A stretch of DNA of 64,000 nt from Lysobacter sp. FW306-1B-D06B (GTDB lineage: Bacteria > Pseudomonadota > Gammaproteobacteria > Xanthomonadales > Xanthomonadaceae), in assembly GCF_038446665.1 (NCBI RefSeq), contig NZ_CP151802.1, positions 3,100,001 to 3,164,000 of the forward strand, read 5' to 3'. Below, in pieces: positions 42,946-51,393 of this stretch. Position numbers and translations under genes: made by a program. The notes under the pieces are model-generated. The model had not been told where the DNA came from. It worked only from the letters and a program-made list of their open reading frames with translations, and did no database searches. The first letter of the stretch is position 1. The number at the start of each line of letters is the position of its first letter.

Positions 42946-44247
42946 ATGCTGTCACTTCATTCCGCCCGGCAACGGGCGCGCGCCCCCTCGGAGCGCCCGG
43001 CCCGCATCGGGCTGGCGATCGCCGGCGGTGGGCCCATCGGCGGCATGTACGAGCTCGGGGCGTTGCGCGCGCTGGACGAGGCCCTGGACGGCCTGGACCT
43101 CACGCGCCTGGACAGCTACGTGGGCGTGAGCAGCGGCGCCTTCCTCGCCGCGGGCCTGGCCAACCGCATCGGCACCGACGAGATGTGCCGGATCTTCATC
43201 ACCGGCGACAGCACCGACGTGCAGTTCCGGCCCGAGACCTTCCTGCGTCCGGCGATCTTCGAATACCTGCGCCGCGCCGCCAGCCTGCCGCGCCTGGCGA
43301 CGCAGTGGTGGCAGGAGCTGCTGTTCTCGCGCAACGAGTCGCGCTGGTCGGACCTGCTCATGCATTTCGGCGCGCTGGTGCCGACGGGCCTGTTCGACAA
43401 CGCGCAGGTCGAGCGCTTCCTGCAGGACGTGTTCTCGCGCCGCGGCCGCAGCAACGACTTCCGCGAACTGGGCGTGGACCTGTGCGTGGTCGCGGTGGAC
43501 CTGGACAGTGGCGAGGCGGTGAAGTTCGGCACGAAAGGCCTGGACGACGTGCCGATCTCGGTCGCCGTGCAGGCCAGCGCCGCCCTGCCCGGCCTGTACC
43601 CGCCGGTGCAGATCGGCGGCCGGCATTTCGTCGATGGCGCACTGCGCCGGACGATGCACGCCTCGGTGCTGCTGGATCGCGGCGTGGACCTGATGATCGG
43701 GCTCAACCCGCTGGTGCCTTTCACGCAGGACGGCACGGGCCTGCCGGTGAGCCACGAGCGCAGCCTCGCCGCCGGCGGCCTGCCGGCGGTGCTGTCGCAG
43801 ACGTTCCGCACGCTGCTGCAGTCGCGCATGCAGGTGGGCCTGGCGCGTTACGCGCAGCAGTACCCCGACATCGACCAGCTGATCTTCGAGCCCAATGCCG
43901 AAGACGCGGAGCTGTTCTTCACCAACGCCTTCAGTTTCTCGGCGCGGCGGCGCATCTGCGAGATCGCCTACCGCAACACCATGGCCGACCTGCGCCGCCG
44001 CGCGGCGGAGCTCACGCCCGTGCTGGCGGCCAATGGGATCGCCCTGCGCATGGACGTGGTGAACGACGAAACACGCTCGGTGCTCGACGGCCTGGCACGA
44101 CCGCCGCTGGACAACGACGCCACCGCGCGCCTGCGCCGCGCACTCGACGATGTCGACCATCTGGTCGAGGAACGTCGGCCCAAGCCCCGCGCGAAGCCGC
44201 GCCGCACGCGACCGCGGGCCCACGTGCCGCCGCGCCACGCCCCGTAA
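42946..44247 (+). CDS. Patatin-like phospholipase
   Basis: 433 residues. The patatin oxyanion motif GGGPIGGMYELGALRALDE is near residue 25, the nucleophile elbow GVSSGAFLA near 62, and the aspartate of the Ser-Asp dyad in HFVDGALRRT near 227. These lipid hydrolases act on membrane phospholipids or storage lipids. A C-terminal basic tail (RRPKPRAKPRRTRPRAH) is not part of the fold. No signal peptide. ATG 46 bases into the upstream region is well placed between divergent genes. Confidence 0.88.
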   Translation: MLSLHSARQRARAPSERPARIGLAIAGGGPIGGMYELGALRALDEALDGLDLTRLDSYVGVSSGAFLAAGLANRIGTDEMCRIFITGDSTDVQFRPETFLRPAIFEYLRRAASLPRLATQWWQELLFSRNESRWSDLLMHFGALVPTGLFDNAQVERFLQDVFSRRGRSNDFRELGVDLCVVAVDLDSGEAVKFGTKGLDDVPISVAVQASAALPGLYPPVQIGGRHFVDGALRRTMHASVLLDRGVDLMIGLNPLVPFTQDGTGLPVSHERSLAAGGLPAVLSQTFRTLLQSRMQVGLARYAQQYPDIDQLIFEPNAEDAELFFTNAFSFSARRRICEIAYRNTMADLRRRAAELTPVLAANGIALRMDVVNDETRSVLDGLARPPLDNDATARLRRALDDVDHLVEERRPKPRAKPRRTRPRAHVPPRHAP

Positions 44248-44311
44248 CGTCGCCTGCACGCCGTCGATGCTGCGATGCGTTCCCACGCATCGCGACAGGA
44301 CATCGGGCGGC

Positions 44312-45202
44312 ATGAGCGCGACCCTCGACTGCATCGTCGTCGGCGGAGGCCCGGGCGGGCTGACCGCCGCGACCTATCTGGCGCGCTACCGGCGCAGCGT
44401 GCGCGTGTTCGACACCGGCTGCACGCGCGCGGCCTGGATTCCCAAGAGCCGCAACTGCCCGGGTTTCCCGCATGGCGTCGGCGGACCGGAACTGCTGGAG
44501 CGCATGCGCGAACAGGCGCGCACGTTCGGCGTGGAGACGGTCGAGTCCGAGATCACCGCGTTGCATCGCGATGCGGAAGGCTTCCTCGTCCGCCACGACG
44601 ATCGCGAGCTGCGCGCGCGCTACGTCATCCTCGCCACCGGCTGCGAGGACGTGGCGCCGGACTTCGACGGCCTCGAAGCGGCGGTGGACTGCGGCGCGGT
44701 GCGCATGTGCCCGATCTGCGACGCCTTCGAAGCCATCGACGCCTCCATCGCCGTGCACGGTCCGGCCGACACGGCGGCCGCGCACGCGCGCTTCCTGCGC
44801 ACGTATTCGTCGAAGGTCACGCTGGTGCCTTCGACGCCGGACATCGCCGACGAGGTGCGCGCGGAACTGGCGCGCGACGGCATCGAGCTCACCACTGTCC
44901 CCGCCACGCTCTCGTTCGACGGCAAGCGTTGTGCGTTCGAACTGGACGGGCGTGCGCGCGCGTTCGACGTGCTCTATCCGATGATGGGCATCATCTCGCG
45001 CTCGTCGCTGGCCGTCGGCGCGGGCGCGGACTGCGACGACGAGGGTGCGCTGATCGTCGATCGTCACCAGATGACGTCGGTGAACGGGCTCTACGCCATC
45101 GGCGACGTGGTGAGTGCGTTGAACCAGATTTCGGTGGCGACGGGGCATGCGGCGATCGCGGCGACGCATGTGCACAATCGGTTGGGGGCGAACTTCGCCT
45201 GA
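44312..45202 (+). CDS. NAD(P)/FAD-dependent thioredoxin-reductase-like oxidoreductase
   Basis: 296 residues. FAD-binding VVGGGPGGLTAATYLARYRR at the start, a VILATGCEDVAP motif (about 107) and the C-terminal GLYAIGDVVSALNQISVATG (about 255). The redox-active pair is CPIC in VRMCPICDAFEA (about 133), where thioredoxin reductase has CATC. The second GxGxxG/A NADPH motif (AVHGPADTAAAHA) is weak. Probably an NAD(P)H-dependent reductase of unknown partner. It starts 65 bases after the patatin gene on the same strand. Confidence 0.82.
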   Translation: MSATLDCIVVGGGPGGLTAATYLARYRRSVRVFDTGCTRAAWIPKSRNCPGFPHGVGGPELLERMREQARTFGVETVESEITALHRDAEGFLVRHDDRELRARYVILATGCEDVAPDFDGLEAAVDCGAVRMCPICDAFEAIDASIAVHGPADTAAAHARFLRTYSSKVTLVPSTPDIADEVRAELARDGIELTTVPATLSFDGKRCAFELDGRARAFDVLYPMMGIISRSSLAVGAGADCDDEGALIVDRHQMTSVNGLYAIGDVVSALNQISVATGHAAIAATHVHNRLGANFA

Positions 45203-45208
45203 GGTCCT

Positions 45209-45331
45209 GAGCCCCTCTCCCGCTTGCGGGAGAGGGGCTGGGGTGAGGGCAAGCGAGCGGACTCGGACCCGGCGAAGAGCACTCCCTCATCCGCCCTGCG
45301 GGCCCCTTCTCCCGCAAGCGGGAGAAGGGAG
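45209..45331. repeat. CCCTCTCCC-family repeat pair
   Basis: CCCCTCTCCCGCTTGCGGGA-GAGGGG and CTTCTCCCGCAAGCGGGA-GAAGG (broken for length), a convergent-gene gap. Both are long perfect hairpins that could terminate transcription in either direction. Confidence 0.85.
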
Positions 45332-45339
45332 CGGCTCCT

Positions 45340-45969
45340 CTAAACGTCCAGAATCCCACGCTTCAACGCGATCGTCACCGCATGCGTGCGGTCGTTCGCG
45401 TCGAGCTTGGCGAGGATCGACTTCATGTGGGTTTTCACCGTTTCCTCGGAGATGCCCATCTGCGCCGCGATCACCTTGTTGGAGCGCCCGCCGGCCACCT
45501 GCCCCAGCACTTCGACCTCGCGCGAACTCAACGCATCGTCAGCGACGTGGGTGGCGATCTCGTTGGCGATCTCCGGCGGAATGCTGCGCCGGCCCGCGTG
45601 GACCTGGCGGATCGTGTCGAGCAGGTCCTTGCGCAGCATGCTCTTGAGCAGATAGCCCATCGCGCCGGCCTTGAGCGCGCGCAGCGCCTGCACGTCGCCG
45701 CGGTAGGTGGTGAGCACGATGATGCGCGCCTGCGGGAACTCGCCGGTGATCGCGCGGATCGCTTCGACACCGCCGACGCCCGGCATCTGCAGGTCCATCA
45801 GCGTGATGTCGGGCTGCCATTGGCGGAACTGCGCGATGGCCTGCTCGCCGTCGGTCGCCTCGGCGATCAACTGCATGTCGCTTTGGCGCGCGACGACGGA
45901 GGCCACGCCTTCGCGCAACAACGGGTGGTCGTCGACGAGCATGATGCGAATGCGCGAATCAGGGGTCAT
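45340..45969 (-). CDS. NarL/FixJ-type response regulator
   Basis: 209 residues. Receiver domain (about 5-120) with phospho-acceptor Asp in DITLMDLQMPG (about residue 57), conserved acidic DDHP at the start and a Lys in YLLKSML (about 105). The LuxR-type HTH (about 145-200) has LSSREVEVLGQVAGGRSNKV and ETVKTHMKSILAKLD. Binds DNA when phosphorylated. No histidine kinase is in the window, so it is an orphan here. ATG 45969 starts the receiver directly. Confidence 0.93.
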   Translation of the reverse strand: MTPDSRIRIMLVDDHPLLREGVASVVARQSDMQLIAEATDGEQAIAQFRQWQPDITLMDLQMPGVGGVEAIRAITGEFPQARIIVLTTYRGDVQALRALKAGAMGYLLKSMLRKDLLDTIRQVHAGRRSIPPEIANEIATHVADDALSSREVEVLGQVAGGRSNKVIAAQMGISEETVKTHMKSILAKLDANDRTHAVTIALKRGILDV

Positions 45970-46397
45970 GACGCGGCTCTCTCGACGCCGGGACGGACGC
46001 CGGTTCGCGGTGCGCGACGGGCATCCGCGTGGGGCGCGGGCGCATAGGCTAACCCGGCCCGCGCCGTGGACTCGATGCCCGGGCCCGAACCGGCCCGCTC
46101 CGGCAAGACATCCCCTCTCCCCTTGCGGGAGAGGGACAGGCCGCCGAAGGCGGCCAGGGAGAGGGGTGGGACGCACAAGCACGCGCTACGTGCGCGCCCT
46201 CTTCCGGCGCTTCGCGCCCCCTTCTCCCCCGAGGGGAGAAGGGAAAGGCAAACATCGCACTCCGTTTGCGGCGACGCCCTGCCCCCCGCGACCCTCGCCT
46301 GCGCGGGTCGCGGGCGCGCACGGCGGCGCCATCCCCCGAAGGAGGGAGCCGCGATCCACCACGCTGCGGTTATCCACGGTCCGACGGCGGGGTTAGC
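45970..46397. other. About 430 bases of repeats and regulatory sequence
   Basis: Holds the leader of the response regulator, a CCCTCTCCC-family repeat pair (46105-46250) and the leader of the DoxX gene. No gene supported. Confidence 0.5.
46105..46250. repeat. CCCTCTCCC-family repeat pair
   Basis: CCCCTCTCCCCTTGCGGGAG at left with CAGGGAGAGGGGTGGG, and CTTCTCCCCCGAGGGGAGAA at right. Confidence 0.8.
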
Positions 46398-46781
46398 GTG
46401 TCCGGCGTGCAACGTCTCTACTCCATGTTTCCCCAGGGATGGCCGGGCGTGGGCCTGTTGCTGCTTCGCGCCGCGGTCGCCACCGGGCTGCCGGCGCAGG
46501 GACTGGTCGCCTCCACGGCGTCCGAATCACCGCTGGCGCAGATCGCCGCGTGGACGATCGGTGCGATGCTGCTGCTAGGCGTGCTGACGCCGTGGGCCTG
46601 CGTGTCCTACATCGCCATGGTCATCCTCGCGCTGTCCCATGCCAACACCGGGACGGCCGCGCCCGTGGTCCTCAGCGGGCTCTGCGCGGCCGCACTGGCA
46701 CTGCTGGGACCGGGCGCGTACTCGATCGATGCCTGGATGTTCGGACGGCGCGAACTCCGGCTTCCGGGCGAACGCGACTGA
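46398..46781 (+). CDS. DoxX-like small membrane protein
   Basis: About 127 residues if started at GTG 46398; GTG 46407 or ATG 46425 are also possible. Four membrane helices: MFPQGWPGVGLLLLRAAVAT (about 14-32), IAAWTIGAMLLLGVLTPWAC, VSYIAMVILALSHA and VVLSGLCAAALALLGPGAYS. GLLLLR and the final S(L/I)DAWMFGRREL are typical of the DoxX/DoxD family of membrane-associated oxidoreductase-like proteins. Its function here is unknown; it is followed by the AraC-type gene. Confidence 0.7.
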   Translation: MSGVQRLYSMFPQGWPGVGLLLLRAAVATGLPAQGLVASTASESPLAQIAAWTIGAMLLLGVLTPWACVSYIAMVILALSHANTGTAAPVVLSGLCAAALALLGPGAYSIDAWMFGRRELRLPGERD

Positions 46782-46969
46782 CCGCACGCGGCGGCGGCAC
46801 ACCTTCGCCCGCGCGCCGCCGCGCCACACCCCCCGATGGAGGGATCGCCTTCACGCTCCATCCGGGGTTCCGTGGCGAAGATACCGGTAACACCATGGAC
46901 GGGACACGACGCTCAGTCCCGCGCCATGCCCTCCGTGGCGCGGGGCACCCGACCCCACCGGAGTGCGCC

Positions 46970-47458
46970 ATGGAACACCTTGCCAACGATCGTGCCGTGT
47001 CCTGCGAGACCGGACGCGGTGCCCTTGAATTCACCAGCGCCTTCCTCTCCCCGGCGCAACCCGCCGCGCAGCCACCGTTGCGGCCGCCGTTGCGCACCGG
47101 ATCGGGCACGGGGCTGAGCGACAAGGCGCTGGAACGCACGATCGCCTACATCCACGCCAACCTGTTCGACAACCTCTCGCTCGGCGACCTGGCACGCATC
47201 GCCTGCGTGAGCCGGTTTCATTTCGCCCGCATGTTCCGCCTGCGCACCGGCTTCAGCCCGATGAAATACGTGCAGAGCCAGCGCATCGAACGGGCCAAGC
47301 ACCTGCTGCGCCACGACGACGCGAACATCTCCACGATCGCCGCCGCACTGGGCTTCTTCGACCAGAGCCATTTCAGCCGTGTGTTCCGCAAGGTCACCGG
47401 CGTATCGCCCGGCCGCTACGCGCAGCGCGACACGCGTGCGCGCCAGGCGACGGGCTGA
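46970..47458 (+). CDS. AraC-family transcriptional regulator (DNA-binding domain only)
   Basis: 162 residues from ATG 46970, far shorter than full-length AraC proteins. The last 105 residues form the paired HTH: NLSLGDLARIACVSRFHFAR, MFRLRTGFSPMKYVQSQR, and the second with ISTIAAALGFFDQSHFSRVF, ending FRKVTGVSPGRYAQ. The preceding 55 residues are Pro/Ala-rich without a sensor domain. Likely a stand-alone regulator of local genes such as the downstream hydrolase. Confidence 0.88.
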   Translation: MEHLANDRAVSCETGRGALEFTSAFLSPAQPAAQPPLRPPLRTGSGTGLSDKALERTIAYIHANLFDNLSLGDLARIACVSRFHFARMFRLRTGFSPMKYVQSQRIERAKHLLRHDDANISTIAAALGFFDQSHFSRVFRKVTGVSPGRYAQRDTRARQATG

Positions 47459-47680
47459 ACCCGAGCACGAGGCGGGACCGGCAGCCTCCCCTCCCCCGGC
47501 GGATCCAAGCCGCTGTCGGTCCCGCCGTCTTGCGTGCGTTCGTGGCGATTCGACGAACGTCCAAGGCGAGTCCGCACAATCCTGCAAGAGCAACACGCAC
47601 CGCTTTGCGACGCTGCGACCACGATGCGCCCGGCGTGTCGTCGCGATGTCGTCCTTCCATCCGTCATCCAGGAGAACGTC

Positions 47681-48721
47681 ATGCCGTCCTCACCGATCGA
47701 TCCGTCGATCGATGCGCCGATCGAGACTGCGATCGGAAAGCCGATCGACGAGGCGCGAAGAAGGTTGCTGATCGCCGGCACCGTGATGGCCGCCGGCGCC
47801 ACGCTTTCGCTGTCGGCGTGCAGTTCGTCGGAAGCACCCACCGCCACCGCGCCGCAAGCCTCCACGCCTTCCCCCACCCCCGGAGTGATTCAATCCATGA
47901 GCACCTTCACCACCAAAGACGGCGTCGAGATCTACTACAAGGACTGGGGCACCGGCCCGGTCGTCGTCTTCAGCCACGGCTGGCCGCTCGATGCCGACAG
48001 CTGGGAATCGCAGATGTTCCACCTGGCCAGCAACGGTTTCCGCTGCATCGCCCACGACCGCCGCGGCCACGGCCGTTCGAGCCAGCCGTGGGACGGCAAT
48101 GACATGGATCATTACGCCGACGACCTCGCGCAGCTGCTCGACAAGCTCGACGTGAAGGACGCCACGCTGATCGGCTTCTCCACCGGCGGTGGTGAAGTCG
48201 CGCGTTACATCGGCCGCCACGGCACCGCGCGGGTGAAGAAGGCGGCGCTCGTGTCCGCCGTGCCGCCGCTGATGGTGAAGACCGATGCGAACCCGGGCGG
48301 CCTGCCGATCTCGGTGTTCGACGACATCCGCAAGGCCTTCCTCGCCAACCGCTCGCAATTGTTCCTCGACATTCCGTCGGGACCGTTCTTCGGCTACAAC
48401 CGGCCGGGCGCGAAGCCATCGGAGGGCGTAATCCAGGCGTGGTGGATGCAGGGCATGCTCGGCGGCCACAAGAACACCTACGACAGCATCAAGGCGTTCT
48501 CCGAAACCGACTTCACCGAAGACCTGAAGAAGTTCAACGTGCCCACGCTGATCATCCACGGCGACGACGACCAGATCGTGCCGATCGACGCCGCGGGACG
48601 CGCTTCGGCCAAGCTGATCAAGGACAGCAAGCTGATCGTCTACGAGAAGGCCCCGCACGGCATCACCGACACGCACAAGGACCGTCTCAACGAGGATCTG
48701 CTGGCGTTCGTGAAGTCCTGA
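47681..48721 (+). CDS. Exported alpha/beta hydrolase, non-heme haloperoxidase/esterase type
   Basis: 346 residues. Residues 74 onward ([18 protein letters not shown]) match the start of perhydrolase/non-heme haloperoxidase enzymes, about 275 residues long, with the nucleophile in [11 protein letters not shown] (about 168), acid in [10 protein letters not shown] (about 292) and histidine in [10 protein letters not shown] (about 325). In front lies a fused leader with a twin-arginine-like [13 protein letters not shown] and lipobox SLSACS (Cys near 48), so the enzyme is probably exported and lipidated. The first 25 residues are encoded by DNA with repeated CGATCG. Follows an AraC gene. Confidence 0.88.
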   Translation: MPSSPIDPSIDAPIETAIGKPIDEARRRLLIAGTVMAAGATLSLSACSSSEAPTATAPQASTPSPTPGVIQSMSTFTTKDGVEIYYKDWGTGPVVVFSHGWPLDADSWESQMFHLASNGFRCIAHDRRGHGRSSQPWDGNDMDHYADDLAQLLDKLDVKDATLIGFSTGGGEVARYIGRHGTARVKKAALVSAVPPLMVKTDANPGGLPISVFDDIRKAFLANRSQLFLDIPSGPFFGYNRPGAKPSEGVIQAWWMQGMLGGHKNTYDSIKAFSETDFTEDLKKFNVPTLIIHGDDDQIVPIDAAGRASAKLIKDSKLIVYEKAPHGITDTHKDRLNEDLLAFVKS

Positions 48722-48750
48722 CGTCCCGGGCTTCGTAATCGCAGTGCCTG

Positions 48751-48778
48751 GCGCCGCGCGGAAACGCGCGGCGCTTTG
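48751..48778 (+). terminator. Hairpin terminator after the hydrolase gene
   Basis: GCGCCGCGCG and CGCGCGGCGC with a GAAA loop, then TTT. It begins 30 bases past the stop. The short T tract makes it moderate. Confidence 0.65.
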
Positions 48779-48949
48779 CGTTCCGGCCATGCCGTCGCGT
48801 GCGGCGCCGCGCTGTCCCCCAGTGGCCACCGGCGGCGTTGGACCCCAGGCAGGGGATCGCCGGCGACGTCGGCGATGCACCAACGCAGCGCCCTTGCACA
48901 CCACGATCCGGCCAGCGAAGGCCGGACGCGACCGCAAGGGACCTGCGCC

Positions 48950-49195
48950 ATGGAGGCACTCACCGCGAGGGAGCGCGAAGTCCTGCGGCTGACCGCGCAC
49001 CATCTGCGCGTTCGCGACATCGCCGGGGTGATGAAGATCAGTCCGTTCACCGTGCGCAAGCATCGGATGAACCTGTGCGCCAAGCTCGGCCTGACCGGCA
49101 CCGCGCAACTCGCGGCCTATGCGCTGCGACAGACGGCCGGCGTCCTGCCGGCATGGAACTTTCCGGATGCCCGTGCCGGCGCTGACCCTGCGTGA
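48950..49195 (+). CDS. Single-domain LuxR-type HTH protein 1
   Basis: 81 residues, almost only a LuxR HTH: MEALTAREREVLRLTAHHLR, VRDIAGVMKISPFTVRKHRM, then NLCAKLGLTGTAQLAAYALR and a short tail. No receiver or sensor part. A GGGACC sequence upstream is a weak ribosome site. It overlaps the next gene by 29 bases. It could act as a GerE-like constitutive regulator. Confidence 0.75.
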   Translation: MEALTAREREVLRLTAHHLRVRDIAGVMKISPFTVRKHRMNLCAKLGLTGTAQLAAYALRQTAGVLPAWNFPDARAGADPA

Positions 49196-49361
49196 GCGCG
49201 AAGTCGCCGACGCGGTGGCGCGCGGGCTCACCAGCAAGCAGATCGCACGCGCGTTCGACGTGAGTCCTCGCACGGTGGAAAAGCATCGCGAGAACGCGAT
49301 GCGCAAGCTGGGGGCGATCAGTCTTTCGCAGCTGATACAGGCGGTGTGGGAGATGGGGTAA
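49167..49361 (+). CDS. Single-domain LuxR-type HTH protein 2
   Basis: 64 residues from ATG 49167 (MPVPALTLREREVADAVARG), again only a LuxR HTH: TSKQIARAFDVSPRTVEKHR and AMRKLGAISLSQLIQAVW. It starts inside the 3' end of HTH protein 1 in another frame, so translation is likely coupled. The two are clearly related and may come from a tandem duplication. Confidence 0.72.
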   Translation: MPVPALTLREREVADAVARGLTSKQIARAFDVSPRTVEKHRENAMRKLGAISLSQLIQAVWEMG

Positions 49362-49383
49362 TGCGAGCGATGGCGAAGCGTCC

Positions 49384-49517
49384 CCCCTCTCCCCTTGCGG
49401 GAGAGGGAGGCTCGCAAAGCGAGCCAGGGAGAGGGGTGGGGCCGCTGTAGAGAAGCACGCACTTCGCGCGTCCCCTCTTCCGCCCTTCGGGCACCTCCTC
49501 CCGCAAGGGGAGAAGGA
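49384..49517. repeat. CCCTCTCCC-family repeat pair
   Basis: CCCCTCTCCCCTTGCGGGAG at left and CCTCCTCCCGCAAGGGGAGA at right with CATCCGCCC-like centre variants. It follows the second HTH gene by about 20 bases. Confidence 0.8.
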
Positions 49518-49626
49518 AAAGCAAATACACCCCTACGTAATCGGAGTAATTGCCCCCACCCGCGAACTCCAAACAATGGGATGCGATGCACCCGCATCAC
49601 CCCACGCAAGAACAAGGAGATTCGCC

Positions 49627-50712
49627 ATGGACAATTGGAATGCACAATTCACGCAGATGGTGCGCGGCACCTACCCCGCCTATTGGGGCAACTGGAGCCT
49701 GAGCCCCGACATCACGCCCGGTGCGGTCGGCATCCTCGATCCGGTCAGCGGCTCGTTCCGGCTCGTCAGCCAGCAGCTCAACGGCCTGACTTCCGCCAGC
49801 ACCATCAAGACCCCGGTGAGTTCGGACTGGAACATGATGACCAGCTCCGTGTCGCGCAAGGAAACCAAGGTCTCCCTCGACGGTTCCGCCGTCGATCCCG
49901 AAACGGGCACCAAGATCACCGTCGGCACGCAGGTCGACTGGACCATGAGCAAGAGCGGCGACATGGTCTCGCAGTGCGCGCTGGACTCCACCACGCTGAT
50001 CAACAACATCGACACCGTCCTCAACGCGCAGTACGCCTGGCTCAACACGCAGGCGCAGCAGTGCGGCATGGCGAGCAACCGCGGCATCTCGCAGGGGTTC
50101 GGCGTGATCACCAACGTGGTCTACGCGCGCAGCGGCCTCAACGTGGCCTCGCAGGCCGACGACAACACCTTCTCGCTGGTGGGCAGCGTGTCGGGCGTGA
50201 ACGAGTTGCTCGGCCAGGCCAAGGGCCAGGGCTCCTACGTCAGCGCCAATTCGACCAAGAGCACCGACAAGCACTTGTGGCCGGCCGATCCGGGCAAGGT
50301 CGCCGCGGGCACGGCGCCGATCGCCTTCAGCTTCGCGTCCTTCGACGGCAATCTGCTGCTGCCGCGCTGGATCACCAACATCGGCTCCTACCAGCTCGTG
50401 CTGCGCAACAACCACGGCGGCACGTACGTGGTGAAGGCCACCCTCGCCTACGACTGCTCCACCGGTCACCAGACGCAGAACACCAGCGTCTCCGGCGGCC
50501 TCACCGCCACCTTCGGTGCGATCCCGCTGGATGCGACCAACATCGACCTCAACCTCGAGTTCGTCTGCATCGGCTCGAACGAGAAGAAGAGCTTCCACTG
50601 GCCGAACCCGCGCGGCGAATGGATCACGGGCATCCGCCACGTCGACCTGTACGGCGTGTGGCCAGGCCAGACCCGCGCCGTCGATGCCGAAGCCGGCATC
50701 AACCTCAACTGA
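49627..50712 (+). CDS. Unrecognised 361-residue protein
   Basis: Starts at ATG 49627 behind an AAGGAG site. It opens MDNWNAQFTQMVRGTYPAYW with no signal peptide. The composition is strongly Ser/Thr/Asn/Gly-rich and the predicted structure is mostly beta strands, with a TCQ-like QCALDSTTLINNI middle and an NHGGTYVVKATLAYDCS region. Two cysteines lie in the last third. The features (opening WGNWSLSPDITPG, regular strand periodicity) suggest a beta-sandwich of a secreted or pore-forming-like protein, but no family is recognised. A perfect hairpin and then the RNase-like gene follow on the same strand. Confidence 0.65.
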   Translation: MDNWNAQFTQMVRGTYPAYWGNWSLSPDITPGAVGILDPVSGSFRLVSQQLNGLTSASTIKTPVSSDWNMMTSSVSRKETKVSLDGSAVDPETGTKITVGTQVDWTMSKSGDMVSQCALDSTTLINNIDTVLNAQYAWLNTQAQQCGMASNRGISQGFGVITNVVYARSGLNVASQADDNTFSLVGSVSGVNELLGQAKGQGSYVSANSTKSTDKHLWPADPGKVAAGTAPIAFSFASFDGNLLLPRWITNIGSYQLVLRNNHGGTYVVKATLAYDCSTGHQTQNTSVSGGLTATFGAIPLDATNIDLNLEFVCIGSNEKKSFHWPNPRGEWITGIRHVDLYGVWPGQTRAVDAEAGINLN

Positions 50713-50720
50713 CATCCCCA

Positions 50721-50746
50721 ACGCGATCGCGCCATTGCGATCGCGT
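50721..50746. repeat. Perfect 10-bp hairpin between the unknown gene and the RNase-like gene
   Basis: ACGCGATCGC and GCGATCGCGT around a six-base loop; each arm contains the GCGATCGC octamer. No T tract follows; the AAAGGAG ribosome site of the next gene begins six bases later, so it could modulate its translation. Confidence 0.65.
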
Positions 50747-50765
50747 CATCGCAAAGGAGTGTGCA

Positions 50766-51149
50766 ATGAACACGACCCACACGCGTGCGGCGCTCGCCGT
50801 GCTGCCGTTGTTGCTGGCTGCCATGACCGTCCAGGCCAAGGTGCCCGAATGCGGGCGACTGCCCACCTTCGTGCGCGAAGCCGAGCGCAACCTCGCCTAC
50901 TGCATCACCACCGATGCGGGCGCCGCCGACTGCCGGGCCGCCAACGTCGAGGCCTTCGCCAACAACGAAGGCCGGCTGCCGGCGGCCGGTCGCGGACAGG
51001 CGTACCGCGCCGGACGCGCGCAGCACCCGCAGGCCGATCCGCCGGGCCGCAACCGTGTCGTCTTCCTGGTCACTGAAGGCCAGCGCAAGCCGATCATCGA
51101 GGCGCGTTACTTCACTTCGGATCACTACGCGACGTTCTGTTCGCTGTAA
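50766..51149 (+). CDS. Secreted guanyl-specific ribonuclease-like protein (N1/T1 family), catalytic Glu replaced
   Basis: 127 residues with signal peptide MNTTHTRAALAVLPLLLAAM (cut after TVQA). The C-terminal 60 residues match the microbial N1/T1 ribonuclease core: FANNEGRLPAAGRGQAYRAG, then GRNRVVFLV and TSDHYATFCSL. In barnase and RNase Sa the catalytic triad is Glu (in the YxE or WRE segment), Arg (RN-RV here) and His (DHYATF here). The Arg and His are visible, but the Glu position reads Ala (AYRAG), so activity may be lost or altered. No barstar-type inhibitor gene is in the window. A ribosome site AAAGGAG precedes the ATG. Confidence 0.75.
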   Translation: MNTTHTRAALAVLPLLLAAMTVQAKVPECGRLPTFVREAERNLAYCITTDAGAADCRAANVEAFANNEGRLPAAGRGQAYRAGRAQHPQADPPGRNRVVFLVTEGQRKPIIEARYFTSDHYATFCSL

Positions 51150-51164
51150 TGCCCTACCGAAGGA

Positions 51165-51269
51165 TGCCCTCCTCCCGTTTTCGGGAGAAGGTGCCGGCAG
51201 GCGGATGAGGGCGATGGCACCGCTGCGTTCGCCTGCCCCCACCCCCTCTCCCGCAAGTGGGAGAGGGGC
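51165..51269. repeat. CCCTCTCCC-family repeat pair
   Basis: CTCCTCCCGTTTTCGGGAGA at left with GGCGGATGAGGGC, and CCCCCTCTCCCGCAAGTGGG at right. Confidence 0.8.
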
Positions 51270-51393
51270 TGCATCACCTCGCGATGGCTCGACGGACTGC
51301 TGACACGCCTTGGCAGCAATGTGACCGTTGAGGACAAAGGCGGGGTTGCCGCCTCGGCTACCATGCGGCGTTTCCGAATCGAGACGCCGCACG

